This document shows, in pieces, positions 4,513 to 11,942 of a stretch of DNA of 18,536 nt. The stretch is from CAYUWH01 sp964448615 (GTDB lineage: Bacteria > Patescibacteriota > Gracilibacteria > Peribacterales > Peribacteraceae). Location: positions 1 to 18,536 of the forward strand of contig CAYUWH010000026.1 in assembly GCA_964448615.1 (NCBI GenBank). The letters are read 5' to 3'. The notes below the pieces were generated by a model. It had not been told where the DNA came from. It did not search any database and saw only the letters and a list, made by a program, of their open reading frames with translations. The position numbers and the translations under genes are program-made. Numbering within the stretch: the stretch's first letter is position 1; each line of letters begins with the position of its first letter.

Positions 4513-6654
4513 ATGCCAGTCATGCAATGCACGGTCCTCGTCAGCTCCAAGTCACCGGGCATCGGGAACGGTCTCAGTTATGACTCGGGCGCGCTGAACG
4601 TCCAGCCGGGATCGTTCGTGCGCGTCCCACTGCGCAAAAAAATCGTGGACGCGTTGGTCTTCGAGGTGACCGAGGAGAAGCAGAAGCAAGACTACGAATT
4701 AAAAAACATTGAGGAACTTCTGAGCGGTGAGCCCTTACTTGGCGCCGCACAGATGAAAACGCTGCGCTGGATGGCGGGCTACTACTACTGTTCGTTGCGC
4801 CAGGCTCTCACGGTGTTTTTGCCTTCCACGCAATGGACATCTCTCCTTCCAAAAGAAGAACTCTTCTATCACCTCGCGCCGGATACGCAGCCACCGAGAG
4901 GGAAAAAACTCCTGCTACTCTGGGAGTATCTTCAGGGAAAAGAGCATGTTTCACGCAAGGAATTGAAGGAGGATGCAGGCGCATCGGCCGCGACGATTCG
5001 TGCGCTGATGGAGAAAGGAATTCTCCTTGAAGAAAAACGCATGCCGTCGTTGGCAGGCGCCTCCAAACCGTACGAATTGGTCGCACCCCGTCCAACACTG
5101 ACAACCGCACAAGATGAGATCTACAAGACCATGTCGAATGACCCGCGCCCTTCTCTGCTCTTTGGCGTGACGGGATCCGGAAAAACCGAAGTCTACGCGA
5201 CGATGATTGCGGATCAGGCCTTAAGGGGAAAGCAGAGCATTCTACTCGTGCCGGAAATCCTCCTGACCGAACACATTATCCATCGCTTTGAAACGCTGTT
5301 CGATCGCGACAAGATCGCCATCCTGCATAGTCGCCTTACATCTTCAGCCCGAAGAGCCGAGTGGCGGCGCATTCGCAGTGGCGAGGCGGCACTCGTGATC
5401 GGCTCACGCTCAGCGTTGTTTGCACCGTGTCCCAACTTGGGACTCGTGATTATCGATGAAGAGCATGAATGGACCTACAAAAACGAACAGACGCCGCGCT
5501 ATCACGCGCGAGAAACCGCGGAGACGCTCTGCCGCTACAGCAATGCGAAACTTGTGCTCGGGTCCGCCACGCCTTCGCTCGAAAGTTGGGCCAGGGCCAA
5601 GAGCGGACAATATCACATCGCCCGTCTGCCGGAACGCTACAGCGGGATGCTGCTGCCGGACGTGCGCGTCATTGATTTGGGAACGGTGAATTTCGGCACG
5701 ATGTACCCGTTCTCTCCTCCGCTGCTGGAAGCGATTGAGCAACGCATCAAGAAGGGAGAGCAATCGATCTTGTTTTTGAACAGGCGCGGCATGGCAACGG
5801 CATTGCTGTGCATGGAGTGCAGGCGGCGCGTCATGTCGCCGGATACAGAGCTGCCGTTCACGGTGCATCGAAGCCCGATGGGACGCCCGTTTCTTCTGGA
5901 TCACTTTTCCGGAGCACAACAGGATTTTCCGGCGGCCTGTCCTTCTTGCGGGTCCCATGAACTGCGCGCCGTGGGTGCGGGCACGCAAAAAATCGAGGAT
6001 CTGCTCGCTGCCAAATTTCCGGGTGCGCGCATGTTACGGGCAGACAGCGATACACTTCATCATCCGGAACAAATGCGTCTGCTTCTGAAAAAAATGCGCG
6101 AAGGACAGGCAGACATTCTCTTTGGCACGCAAGCGGTTGTAAAAGGACTCGACTTGCCCAATGTGACATTGGCAGCAGTATTGCTCGCGGATATCGGTCT
6201 CTCACTCCCCCACTTCCGCGCGGGCGAACGCGTGTTCCAACTCCTCACACAATTAACCGGTCGCAGCGGACGCGCGAAAAAAGGGGAAGTGATTGTGCAA
6301 ACATTCCGTCCCGATGCCCCTGAGGTGCTGCTTGCCGCAAAACATGAAACCGAGAAGTACATGGAGGAGGAATTGAAACTTCGTCTCGCTCTGAAGTACC
6401 CGCCGGCCACCCACATGATCCGCTTCGTGCTCGACGGGCAAAACGCCATACATCGCGCTCGCATACTCCTTTCCCAGATTCAAAAACTCATTGCACAACG
6501 GCAAGCAGGAGAGCACGTACTCTGCGCGCCAACACTGTTTGGCGGCGGCAAAGTTTGGCACTTGTTATTGCGCGGCCCAAACCCACGCGGCCTACTGCCG
6601 CACCTCACGCTTGACGACATCACTGTCGATATTGATCCTGTCGATTGCATCTAA
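4513..6654 (+). CDS. priA: Primosomal protein N' (replication restart helicase)
   Basis: A 3'-to-5' superfamily 2 DNA helicase that reloads the replisome at stalled forks. In the 713-residue form, residues 1-100 match the 3' DNA-binding domain (GSFVRVPLRKKIVDALVFEV). Walker A is GVTGSGKTEVY (from 218) and Walker B is IIDEEHEWTYK with the PriA-typical PRYHARE after it (Asp315). The helicase C domain has QAVVKGLDLPNV and LTGRSGRAKK. The zinc region keeps CMEC (433, 436) and CPSC (476, 479), but the four cysteines normally between them are replaced by SPDTELP and LLDHFSG. In known PriA structures the retained pairs bind one zinc and the missing four bind the other, so this enzyme should hold one zinc. 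The start at 4513 or the nearby Met at 4522 is uncertain because no ribosome binding site is visible. Confidence 0.95.
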   Translation: MPVMQCTVLVSSKSPGIGNGLSYDSGALNVQPGSFVRVPLRKKIVDALVFEVTEEKQKQDYELKNIEELLSGEPLLGAAQMKTLRWMAGYYYCSLRQALTVFLPSTQWTSLLPKEELFYHLAPDTQPPRGKKLLLLWEYLQGKEHVSRKELKEDAGASAATIRALMEKGILLEEKRMPSLAGASKPYELVAPRPTLTTAQDEIYKTMSNDPRPSLLFGVTGSGKTEVYATMIADQALRGKQSILLVPEILLTEHIIHRFETLFDRDKIAILHSRLTSSARRAEWRRIRSGEAALVIGSRSALFAPCPNLGLVIIDEEHEWTYKNEQTPRYHARETAETLCRYSNAKLVLGSATPSLESWARAKSGQYHIARLPERYSGMLLPDVRVIDLGTVNFGTMYPFSPPLLEAIEQRIKKGEQSILFLNRRGMATALLCMECRRRVMSPDTELPFTVHRSPMGRPFLLDHFSGAQQDFPAACPSCGSHELRAVGAGTQKIEDLLAAKFPGARMLRADSDTLHHPEQMRLLLKKMREGQADILFGTQAVVKGLDLPNVTLAAVLLADIGLSLPHFRAGERVFQLLTQLTGRSGRAKKGEVIVQTFRPDAPEVLLAAKHETEKYMEEELKLRLALKYPPATHMIRFVLDGQNAIHRARILLSQIQKLIAQRQAGEHVLCAPTLFGGGKVWHLLLRGPNPRGLLPHLTLDDITVDIDPVDCI

Positions 6655-6740
6655 ACTCACCACTCAACTGAAAAAGCCAGCGCAAATGCTTTCTCTGGAT
6701 GACAAGCCAGATATACTTGCACGCATCTTTTCCACTCCTC

Positions 6741-7946
6741 ATGCGCACATACAATCTTCTTGCAACCCTTGCTCTAATTACTCTTCCCGTAAGCGTGATC
6801 GCTGCGACCACCGATACGATGGTCGGTCTTCAAGATCGCACTCCTTCGTTCGCGATGAACGATGACTTTTATCAAGCCGGCGGCGATGTGATCGTCAAAG
6901 GCGCAGTCCGTGGCGACGCCTATACCGCAGGTGGCACCATCCACTTCACACAGCCTGTCGGGCGAGATCTTGTGGCCGCAGGTGGAACCATCGTGATCGA
7001 CTCGAAAGTGGGCGACGATTTGCGTGTCTTCGGTGGCAACGTCGAGGTCAACAACACCGTCGGCGGCGATGTGATTGTCATGGGCGGACAAATTGTGATC
7101 GGCAAAAATGCGGTCATTGGCGGAGACCTATTCGTAGCCGGTGGCACCGTGCACATCAACGGCTCGGTGCGCGGCATGACCCGGGTCATAGCAGATGAAG
7201 CATTGATTGCAGGCATCTTGAATGGCCCGACCGAAATACAAACCCAGACTGCAGTGTTGAATGGCAAACTGATGGGTGAGGCACGCCTCGCCAGCAATAC
7301 GATTGCCATTGGTGATCAAGCTCTCTTCGGCGGCAACGTACGCTACTGGCGCGAAAATGGCCCACTGCAATTTGGCACAAAGGCAAGAGGAAAAACAACC
7401 TACGACATGGCCTTGCAGCGCAAAGTGAAGGTACATGAAAAAGGAGCAGACGGTCTCATGCCAGCCTTCTTCGCAGCGCTCTCCCTCTTCTCGCTCCTCA
7501 CGGCAGCCGTCATGATCGGCTTACTTGTCTTCATCACGAAAAACTTCTTCAAAGACACCGCAAAGTTCCTTCTGAAGAAACCTTTCGTCAGCTTCCTCAG
7601 AGGACTCGCCTACTTTGTAGGCATGCCGATTGTTGCCGTATTGTTGGCAATCACACTGATCGGCTTACCACTCGCAGCAGTGGTGACGCTTGGCTTCATC
7701 GTCAGCATCATCTTCGCTAAAGCACTCACTGCGATCATCTGGGTGCGCTACATCGAGCAGCGCAGCGGCAAGAATGTGCATTGGGGCAATTGGCAGATCT
7801 TCGGACTCAGCATGGCGGCTTATGTGGTTCTGAAAGTCTTAATGCTGATCCCTGTTCTCGGCTGGATCGCCTGCCTCGTTCTTGTCTGTATGGCCTTCGG
7901 TGCGCTCATCACGATGAAATGGGAGAAGGCACAGAAGATTCTGTAA
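6741..7946 (+). CDS. Secreted/membrane bactofilin-like beta-solenoid protein
   Basis: A 401-residue protein in three parts. Residues 1-22 (MRTYNLLATLALITLPVSVI and AA) form a signal peptide, which sets the start at 6741 rather than 6699. Residues about 40-200 are tandem short repeats of the form GGDVxVxGGxVxI with regular glycines and alternating hydrophobics, the pattern of the bactofilin right-handed beta-helix. After a charged linker, residues about 235-400 hold four or five hydrophobic helices (MPAFFAALSLFSLLTAAVMI; VAVLLAITLIGLPLAAVVTL; VLKVLMLIPVLGWIACLVLV). The solenoid would therefore lie outside the membrane, unlike classical cytoplasmic bactofilins. Similar polymer-forming proteins are frequent in Patescibacteria. 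It may shape or stabilise the envelope, which is inference. It follows priA by 86 bp; TATACT at 6712-6717 is a possible -10 box. Confidence 0.8.
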   Translation: MRTYNLLATLALITLPVSVIAATTDTMVGLQDRTPSFAMNDDFYQAGGDVIVKGAVRGDAYTAGGTIHFTQPVGRDLVAAGGTIVIDSKVGDDLRVFGGNVEVNNTVGGDVIVMGGQIVIGKNAVIGGDLFVAGGTVHINGSVRGMTRVIADEALIAGILNGPTEIQTQTAVLNGKLMGEARLASNTIAIGDQALFGGNVRYWRENGPLQFGTKARGKTTYDMALQRKVKVHEKGADGLMPAFFAALSLFSLLTAAVMIGLLVFITKNFFKDTAKFLLKKPFVSFLRGLAYFVGMPIVAVLLAITLIGLPLAAVVTLGFIVSIIFAKALTAIIWVRYIEQRSGKNVHWGNWQIFGLSMAAYVVLKVLMLIPVLGWIACLVLVCMAFGALITMKWEKAQKIL

Positions 7947-7963
7947 ACTTCAAAAACGCCTTT

Positions 7964-7997
7964 CAAATAGCGGACCTTACGTAAGGTCCGCTATTTG
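7964..7997. terminator. Perfect 34-bp palindrome, bidirectional terminator
   Basis: Bases 7964-7980 (CAAATAGCGGACCTTAC) are the exact reverse complement of 7981-7997. It separates two convergent genes and includes the stop codon and last two sense codons of the minus-strand methyltransferase gene. On the minus strand it is followed by GGCGTTTTTG, giving a T run; on the plus strand by GTGTTGTTTG. Confidence 0.85.
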
Positions 7998-8458
7998 GTG
8001 TTGTTTGCAAATCGCAATTGATACAACGCCATTCCCGTAGCCACCGCGACGTTCAGCGATTCCTTTTTTCCGAGCATCGGAATACAGACCGTCGCATCAC
8101 TGAGAGATAACATCTCCGAAGGAACCCCGGAAAGCTCATGCCCCACAATCAGACACAATTTTTCCAAAGGACGAAATGCGGGAAGAGGAATTGCCTCAGG
8201 TGTTAATTCCAGTGAGACAATCTGCCACCCTTCTTCTTTCAGCTGTCGGATGACCGGCAAGGGATCAACGTGATGTTCCCATGGAATGGTGTCTTCCGCT
8301 CCAAGCGCAGTCTTGGTGATTTCTTTGCGCGGAGGATGACCGGTGTAGCCCGTGAGATACAACTTCTCGACAGCGAGCGCATCGCATGTACGAAAAAACG
8401 CGCCGACATTCCACAGTGAGCGGACGTTATACGCCAGCAAGCAGATCGCACGCGTCAT
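7991..8458 (-). CDS. SpoU/TrmH-family RNA 2'-O-methyltransferase
   Basis: A 155-residue SPOUT methyltransferase with all three family motifs: motif 1 NVRSLWNVGAFFRTCDAL (11-28), motif 2 LIVGHELSGVP and motif 3 IPMLGKKESLNVAVATGMALY, which together form the trefoil-knot SAM site and the catalytic Arg/Asn/Ser set. Such enzymes methylate a ribose 2'-OH in tRNA or rRNA. The length matches single-domain members without an RNA-binding extension (TrmL/TrmH-like), so the target cannot be assigned. The ATG overlaps the frr stop codon in ATGA, so the gene is translationally coupled to frr. Its last codons lie within the bidirectional terminator palindrome. Confidence 0.9.
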   Translation of the reverse strand: MTRAICLLAYNVRSLWNVGAFFRTCDALAVEKLYLTGYTGHPPRKEITKTALGAEDTIPWEHHVDPLPVIRQLKEEGWQIVSLELTPEAIPLPAFRPLEKLCLIVGHELSGVPSEMLSLSDATVCIPMLGKKESLNVAVATGMALYQLRFANNTK

Positions 8459-8997
8459 ACTTTCATCACTTCCTCCTCCTTATGTTTGCGGGCATCATCG
8501 ATCTTCGCATTGAACGCATCGACATCCTTCTGCAGCTGATTCTCCAAGCCTTTGCGCACATCTTCATCTTTATCGGTCTTGATGTGATCAAGTGTTTTTT
8601 GGCGAGCCTGGCGCAAACTGATGCGCGCTTCCTCCGAAAGCTTCTGGACGATCTTCACCAATTGCATGCGACGCTCTTCGGTCATGGATGGGAGATTCAA
8701 GCGGATCACCGTTCCGTCATTCACCGGATTCACCCCGATACTGGACTGCTGCAATGCTTTTTCAACCGCCTGCATCACGGATTTATCCCAGGGTTGGATC
8801 ACGATCGTCTTCGCATCCTGCACAGAAATACTCGCAACGGCCTTCAGTTGCATGCGCTGTCCATATGCTTCGACATCGACATGCTCGACAAGCGAGGCAT
8901 TCGCGCGGCCTGTTTGGAGTTTGCTGAATTCTCCGAGAAGGTGGCTTAAGACCTTATCGGCATCATGGTGGAAGGAAACGATTCGGGCGTCTGACAT
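8455..8997 (-). CDS. frr: Ribosome recycling factor
   Basis: Splits post-termination ribosomes together with EF-G. The 180 residues match the usual 180-185. Diagnostic segments are LQTGRANASLVEHVDVEAYG (28-47), ISVQDAKTIVIQPWDKSVM, IGVNPVNDGTVIRLNLPSMTEERR and the long C-terminal helix of the three-helix bundle. There is no Shine-Dalgarno sequence before the ATG; instead TAGAAT ends six bases upstream, with TTGATA 18 bp before it, so frr may be transcribed from its own promoter without a leader. It lies 94 bp after pyrH, an order that is conserved in bacteria, and overlaps the methyltransferase gene by four bases. Confidence 0.97.
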   Translation of the reverse strand: MSDARIVSFHHDADKVLSHLLGEFSKLQTGRANASLVEHVDVEAYGQRMQLKAVASISVQDAKTIVIQPWDKSVMQAVEKALQQSSIGVNPVNDGTVIRLNLPSMTEERRMQLVKIVQKLSEEARISLRQARQKTLDHIKTDKDEDVRKGLENQLQKDVDAFNAKIDDARKHKEEEVMKV

Positions 8998-9091
8998 ACA
9001 GTGATTCTAGAACGTATTAGTATTAAGTATCAAGTATTACGTATTACTAAACCAAGCAATCCCCTAATACTTACTACTATATACACAATAC
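8998..9091 (-). promoter_or_regulatory. AT-rich pyrH-frr spacer with an frr promoter
   Basis: On the minus strand TTGATA (9028-9033) and TAGAAT (9004-9009) are separated by 18 bp, and the -10 box ends six bases before the frr ATG. The rest of the spacer is built from variations of GTATTA, AGTATT and AATACT on both strands and can fold on itself. It differs sharply in composition from the flanking genes. Confidence 0.6.
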
Positions 9092-9799
9092 TCATCTCAC
9101 AATCGTCCCGATCCTTTCGCCCTTCACCGCCTTTTTTAGATTCTCCTTATTATTGAAGTTAAAAACAATAATAGGCAAATTCTGTTCCTGACAAAGACTG
9201 AAGGCGGCCTGATCCATGACATTGAGATGCTGCTCGATTGCTTCTTGGTAGGAAAGCTCGTCGAACTTCACGGCATCCTTGAATTTATTGGGATCTTTAT
9301 CGTAAATGCCATCGACGTTCGTGGCTTTGAGGACCACGTCGCACGAAAGCTCGAGCGCACGCAATGCCGCTGCGGAATCCGTGGTGAAGAACGGATTGCC
9401 GGTTCCTCCCGCGCAAATCACGATGCGTCCTTTTTCCACGTGACGCATAGCGCGACGACGAATGTACGGCTCGGCCAATTGCGGCACGCTGATCGCCGAG
9501 AGCACGCGCGTGATCGCCCCGAACGATTCGAGCGCCGCCTGCAGCGCCACGGAATTCATGATCGTCGCAAGCATGCCCATCGCATCGCTCGCCGTACGTT
9601 CGATGCCGCTCTCCTGCGTATCGCGATACCGCCAAATGTTTCCGCCCCCGACCACGATCACCACTTGCACGCCGCTTTTGGAAATCTCCGCAATACGCTC
9701 TGCGATTTCATGCAACGTCGGTTGATGAATCCCCTGCCCCTTTCCGTCTTTGGAAAGCGCCTCGCCGGAAAGTTTTAACATAATGCGTTTGTACTTCAT
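9092..9799 (-). CDS. pyrH: Uridylate kinase (UMP kinase)
   Basis: Phosphorylates UMP to UDP and is the hexameric amino-acid-kinase-type enzyme specific to prokaryotes. The 235 residues show the family start MKYKRIMLKLSGEAL, the glycine loop VVIVVGGGNIWR, the segment RTASDAMGMLATIMNSVALQ, FFTTDSAAALRA for UMP binding, and KATNVDGIYDKDP for ATP binding. The start at 9799 gives the canonical N terminus; a longer in-frame form to 9862 adds residues not found in the family. No Shine-Dalgarno is present, but TATTCT (9807-9812) ends seven bases upstream, with TGGTCA (9830-9835) 17 bp before it. The gene heads the pyrH-frr-methyltransferase cluster and is divergent from the coiled-coil gene at 9929. 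Confidence 0.96.
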   Translation of the reverse strand: MKYKRIMLKLSGEALSKDGKGQGIHQPTLHEIAERIAEISKSGVQVVIVVGGGNIWRYRDTQESGIERTASDAMGMLATIMNSVALQAALESFGAITRVLSAISVPQLAEPYIRRRAMRHVEKGRIVICAGGTGNPFFTTDSAAALRALELSCDVVLKATNVDGIYDKDPNKFKDAVKFDELSYQEAIEQHLNVMDQAAFSLCQEQNLPIIVFNFNNKENLKKAVKGERIGTIVR

Positions 9800-9806
9800 C
9801 GCGGGA

Positions 9807-9835
9807 AGAATACCGGTGCAGATTGTTTCTGACCA
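9807..9835 (-). promoter_or_regulatory. Candidate leaderless promoter of pyrH
   Basis: TGGTCA, 17 bp, TATTCT, then seven bases to the ATG at 9799. Each hexamer matches the consensus at four positions. The geometry repeats that of frr and several other genes in the window. Confidence 0.4.
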
Positions 9836-9853
9836 GCGAAGACAAAGGAACAA

Positions 9854-9882
9854 TTGACCCAAAAAGCAATTTCGTCTTGAAT
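9854..9882 (+). promoter_or_regulatory. Candidate promoter of the coiled-coil gene
   Basis: TTGACC (9854-9859) and TTGAAT (9877-9882) are 17 bp apart. The leader would be about 40 nt and carries AAGAGGA (9916-9922) before the ATG at 9929. Confidence 0.5.
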
Positions 9883-9928
9883 AAGATTTCGCTCATTCAC
9901 ATTTCCGACTACCCCAAGAGGACATCGA

Positions 9929-11077
9929 ATGGATCCATCCATCCTCGCCGCAAGCTGGACTGAATTACAAGAAAAGAGGAGGAGACTCTTAGAGGAGACC
10001 GAAAGCCTGAAATGCAGGCTGCACAACTTTGAAGCGGAGCCGGACATTCCTGAACTGCTCGCAGAATGGAACAGGCTGGAGGAAGACATTTCGCGCTTAC
10101 AAGAGCAAGCAGCGCATCACAAGCACATCATTCAGGAAAAACAGGACGTTCTTAAGAGAAGGCGCCTCGCTCAGACTGATTCTCGAGTACGACGAACACA
10201 AAACGAGTCGATCACGAATCGCCGGATATGCCTGGCGAAGCTAGAGCGATTGCGCGCGCCGGAACAAATTATCCGCACCCAACAGAAGATGATCTGGGAA
10301 CTCGAAGCGCCGATACAAGACGTAGAGTTCGCATATGAGCAAATCTGCACCGTAGAATACATAAAAGAAAAGATCATACGGCGCACGGTGGAAGTGGCTC
10401 AGTCACACATCCACGAAATCCGAACGCGGTATCGCGACAGGAAGAAAACTCTGAAGGAAGCTCTACGCGAGGCGATGAAGCACAAGGCGGATTATCCAGA
10501 AGAGGAAGCGGCGTGGGCCTTGCAGAGCGCTGCTCATTTTCGATGGGCGCTGGCGCACGGCCCCATGGACCGGGAGTGGATTATCCGGCGCTACCGGGAA
10601 CGCTTTCCAAAAGACGATGTCTCAGATGTTTGTCCCGCTCTCGCCATTACGCAGCAATGCATGAGCTGCAGCAGCCACTCCAGAAAGTGGAGGCCTTCTC
10701 ACTCCACATCGAATCAGAACAGTAAGAAGCCTCTGGACGAAGCTCAACCGTGGAGATTCTGGGTGACATTCAAAGCGGAAGATCCCGGTCGGGAACTGCC
10801 CGCTGATCAAAAGCAATTTGTGCGTGATCTCCAAACACTGCTTGAGCGGGAGAATTACCGCAATATCGACCCACAGCTTACTCACGAGCGACTGCTCGCC
10901 ATTACGCTGATGAGCCGACAAGAGCGCAAGCGGATCAAGACGGTCCGGAAAGCAAAACCAAGAGGGTGGAAGATCTGGCGCGTGACGCGCGAACATCGCC
11001 TGTTCCTGAAAATCGATGAGGAGCAGCGCACCATCTGTTTTCTTCCCTGTCCGCGGAAAGAATCCTACAAGGAATAG
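9929..11077 (+). CDS. Coiled-coil protein with a RelE/ParE-like C-terminal domain, unknown family
   Basis: I do not recognise this 382-residue protein. Residues 8-95 and about 140-190 are highly charged, heptad-like helices rich in Glu, Lys, Arg and Leu (LQEKRRRLLEETESLKCRL; RYRDRKKTLKEALREAMKHK), so a long coiled coil is likely. A joint WELEAPIQDVEFAYE lies between them. After a Ser-rich linker (about 235-265) the final 115 residues form a compact domain starting PWRFWVTF and ending with GWKIWRV, REHRLFLKID and FLPCPRKESY. The strand pattern of that end resembles RelE/ParE toxins, but no antitoxin gene is adjacent and the resemblance is by eye only. The start has a good ribosome binding site (AAGAGGA), and a strong terminator follows. 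A paralog of the same length at 14110-15252 is broken. There are no membrane segments or signal peptide. Confidence 0.8.
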   Translation: MDPSILAASWTELQEKRRRLLEETESLKCRLHNFEAEPDIPELLAEWNRLEEDISRLQEQAAHHKHIIQEKQDVLKRRRLAQTDSRVRRTQNESITNRRICLAKLERLRAPEQIIRTQQKMIWELEAPIQDVEFAYEQICTVEYIKEKIIRRTVEVAQSHIHEIRTRYRDRKKTLKEALREAMKHKADYPEEEAAWALQSAAHFRWALAHGPMDREWIIRRYRERFPKDDVSDVCPALAITQQCMSCSSHSRKWRPSHSTSNQNSKKPLDEAQPWRFWVTFKAEDPGRELPADQKQFVRDLQTLLERENYRNIDPQLTHERLLAITLMSRQERKRIKTVRKAKPRGWKIWRVTREHRLFLKIDEEQRTICFLPCPRKESYKE

Positions 11078-11098
11078 GGATAGTCGAGAATGAGCACC

Positions 11099-11128
11099 GC
11101 ACCGACGATTCGTTGTCGGTGCTTTTTT
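11099..11128 (+). terminator. Terminator of the coiled-coil gene
   Basis: GCACCGACGA-TTCG-TTGTCGGTGC is a 10-bp stem (one G-T pair) with a TTCG tetraloop, followed by six T. Strong intrinsic terminator. Confidence 0.95.
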
Positions 11129-11141
11129 GTAGAAGAGTTCA

Positions 11142-11169
11142 TTCACAAATGGGCAACGTGTTATAGTAT
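11142..11169 (+). promoter_or_regulatory. Candidate promoter of the first GNAT gene
   Basis: TTCACA (11142-11147), 16 bp, TAGTAT (11164-11169), then eight bases to the ATG. There is no Shine-Dalgarno sequence, so the transcript would have almost no leader. Confidence 0.45.
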
Positions 11170-11177
11170 TCAACATC

Positions 11178-11681
11178 ATGAAGTTGATTTCGCCATCTGT
11201 AGCCTATTTTAAAAGTTATCAAGAGGCGCTCGCTGAGTTTACCGAGAAAGATATTTCCGGTTTTTGGAAATTTTTTGGTCCCGCGAATGATGCAGAGACT
11301 TACATTCAGAAAATTCAACAGTATGAACATGAAGCCGGTCTCGAAAAGGGAATGGTTCCTGCGTCGATCTTCTGGCTGATTGATGAAGAGGAGTTTGTTG
11401 GCCATGTCAGCATCCGTCATGAACTCAACGATTTCCTCAAGCGCGTCGGAGGACATATTGGATATGCCATCCGTCCATCAGCTCATCGCAAAGGATATGG
11501 GTCCAATATCTTAAAACTTGCTCTTCCGCATGCAAAAACATTGGGCATCAAGGAGGCACTTGTCACCTGTGATGAAATAAATATCGCCTCGCGAAAAATC
11601 ATTGAAAAGAACGGCGGAGTCTTTCGAGAACAGATTGGAGTGGAGGGAAAACTTGTTCTGCATTTTTTGATCAAGTTGTAG
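11178..11681 (+). CDS. GNAT-family N-acetyltransferase
   Basis: A 167-residue acetyl-CoA-dependent acetyltransferase. Motif A runs IGYAIRPSAHRKGYGSNIL (94-112), with the pyrophosphate-binding R/Q-x-x-G-x-G/A loop as Arg104-Lys-Gly-Tyr-Gly108. Motif B is VTCDEINIASRKIIEKNGG, where Asn135 and the EKNGG turn are typical. The N terminus has a plausible substrate region but nothing that names the acceptor; it could be a small molecule, a peptide N terminus or an antibiotic. The gene stands alone between the coiled-coil gene's terminator and a repeat-rich spacer. The start at 11178 has no ribosome binding site and probably produces a near-leaderless mRNA. Confidence 0.88.
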   Translation: MKLISPSVAYFKSYQEALAEFTEKDISGFWKFFGPANDAETYIQKIQQYEHEAGLEKGMVPASIFWLIDEEEFVGHVSIRHELNDFLKRVGGHIGYAIRPSAHRKGYGSNILKLALPHAKTLGIKEALVTCDEINIASRKIIEKNGGVFREQIGVEGKLVLHFLIKL

Positions 11682-11942
11682 GTGTGTACTCGGAAGGTGG
11701 CCCGAGTCCGCCTCAGGCGGACGAGGACCATGAGCGATCCGTCTGCCCAAGGCGGACGGATAGTCGAATGGTACCCGGTAGCGAAGGCAGTTAGAACTTT
11801 TTTCCAGAGTGAAGCGGGAAGAAACGAACAAATCCCTGCTAGGAGTTTTTGTCAGTGAGGGCCGAGCCATTGTTAACTTCTCCTGATTGAAGAAATGCCT
11901 CCTCTGCTGCTTGAGAGAGGAGGCTTAAGTGCTCACAAGTGC
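11682..11942. repeat. Hairpin-rich spacer with a tRNA 3'-end-like piece
   Basis: No gene is seen. GTCCGCC-TCA-GGCGGAC (11706-11722) and an 11-bp stem around CAA (11737-11761) are related hairpins of the TCCGCC/GGCGGA type. Directly after the second, 11766-11776 (GAATGGTACCC) equals the bases at the 3' end of tRNA-Arg (12961-12971), and the similarity continues loosely for another 15 bases. The order hairpin, GAATGG, tRNA 3' end is the same as at 2698-2743. Confidence 0.55.
11897..11924 (-). terminator. Terminator of the GRDP-like gene
   Basis: GCCTCCTCT (11897-11905) pairs with AGAGGAGGC (11916-11924); on the minus strand the hairpin is followed by ATTTCTTC, 19 bases beyond the stop codon. 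Confidence 0.7.

Noticed and set aside
5410..5988. 192-residue frame on the minus strand inside priA
   Set aside because: Complement of conserved helicase coding sequence; composition biased and no start signals.
9800..9862. Longer pyrH form starting at 9862
   Set aside because: The extra 21 residues do not belong to the UMP kinase family and overlap the candidate promoter.
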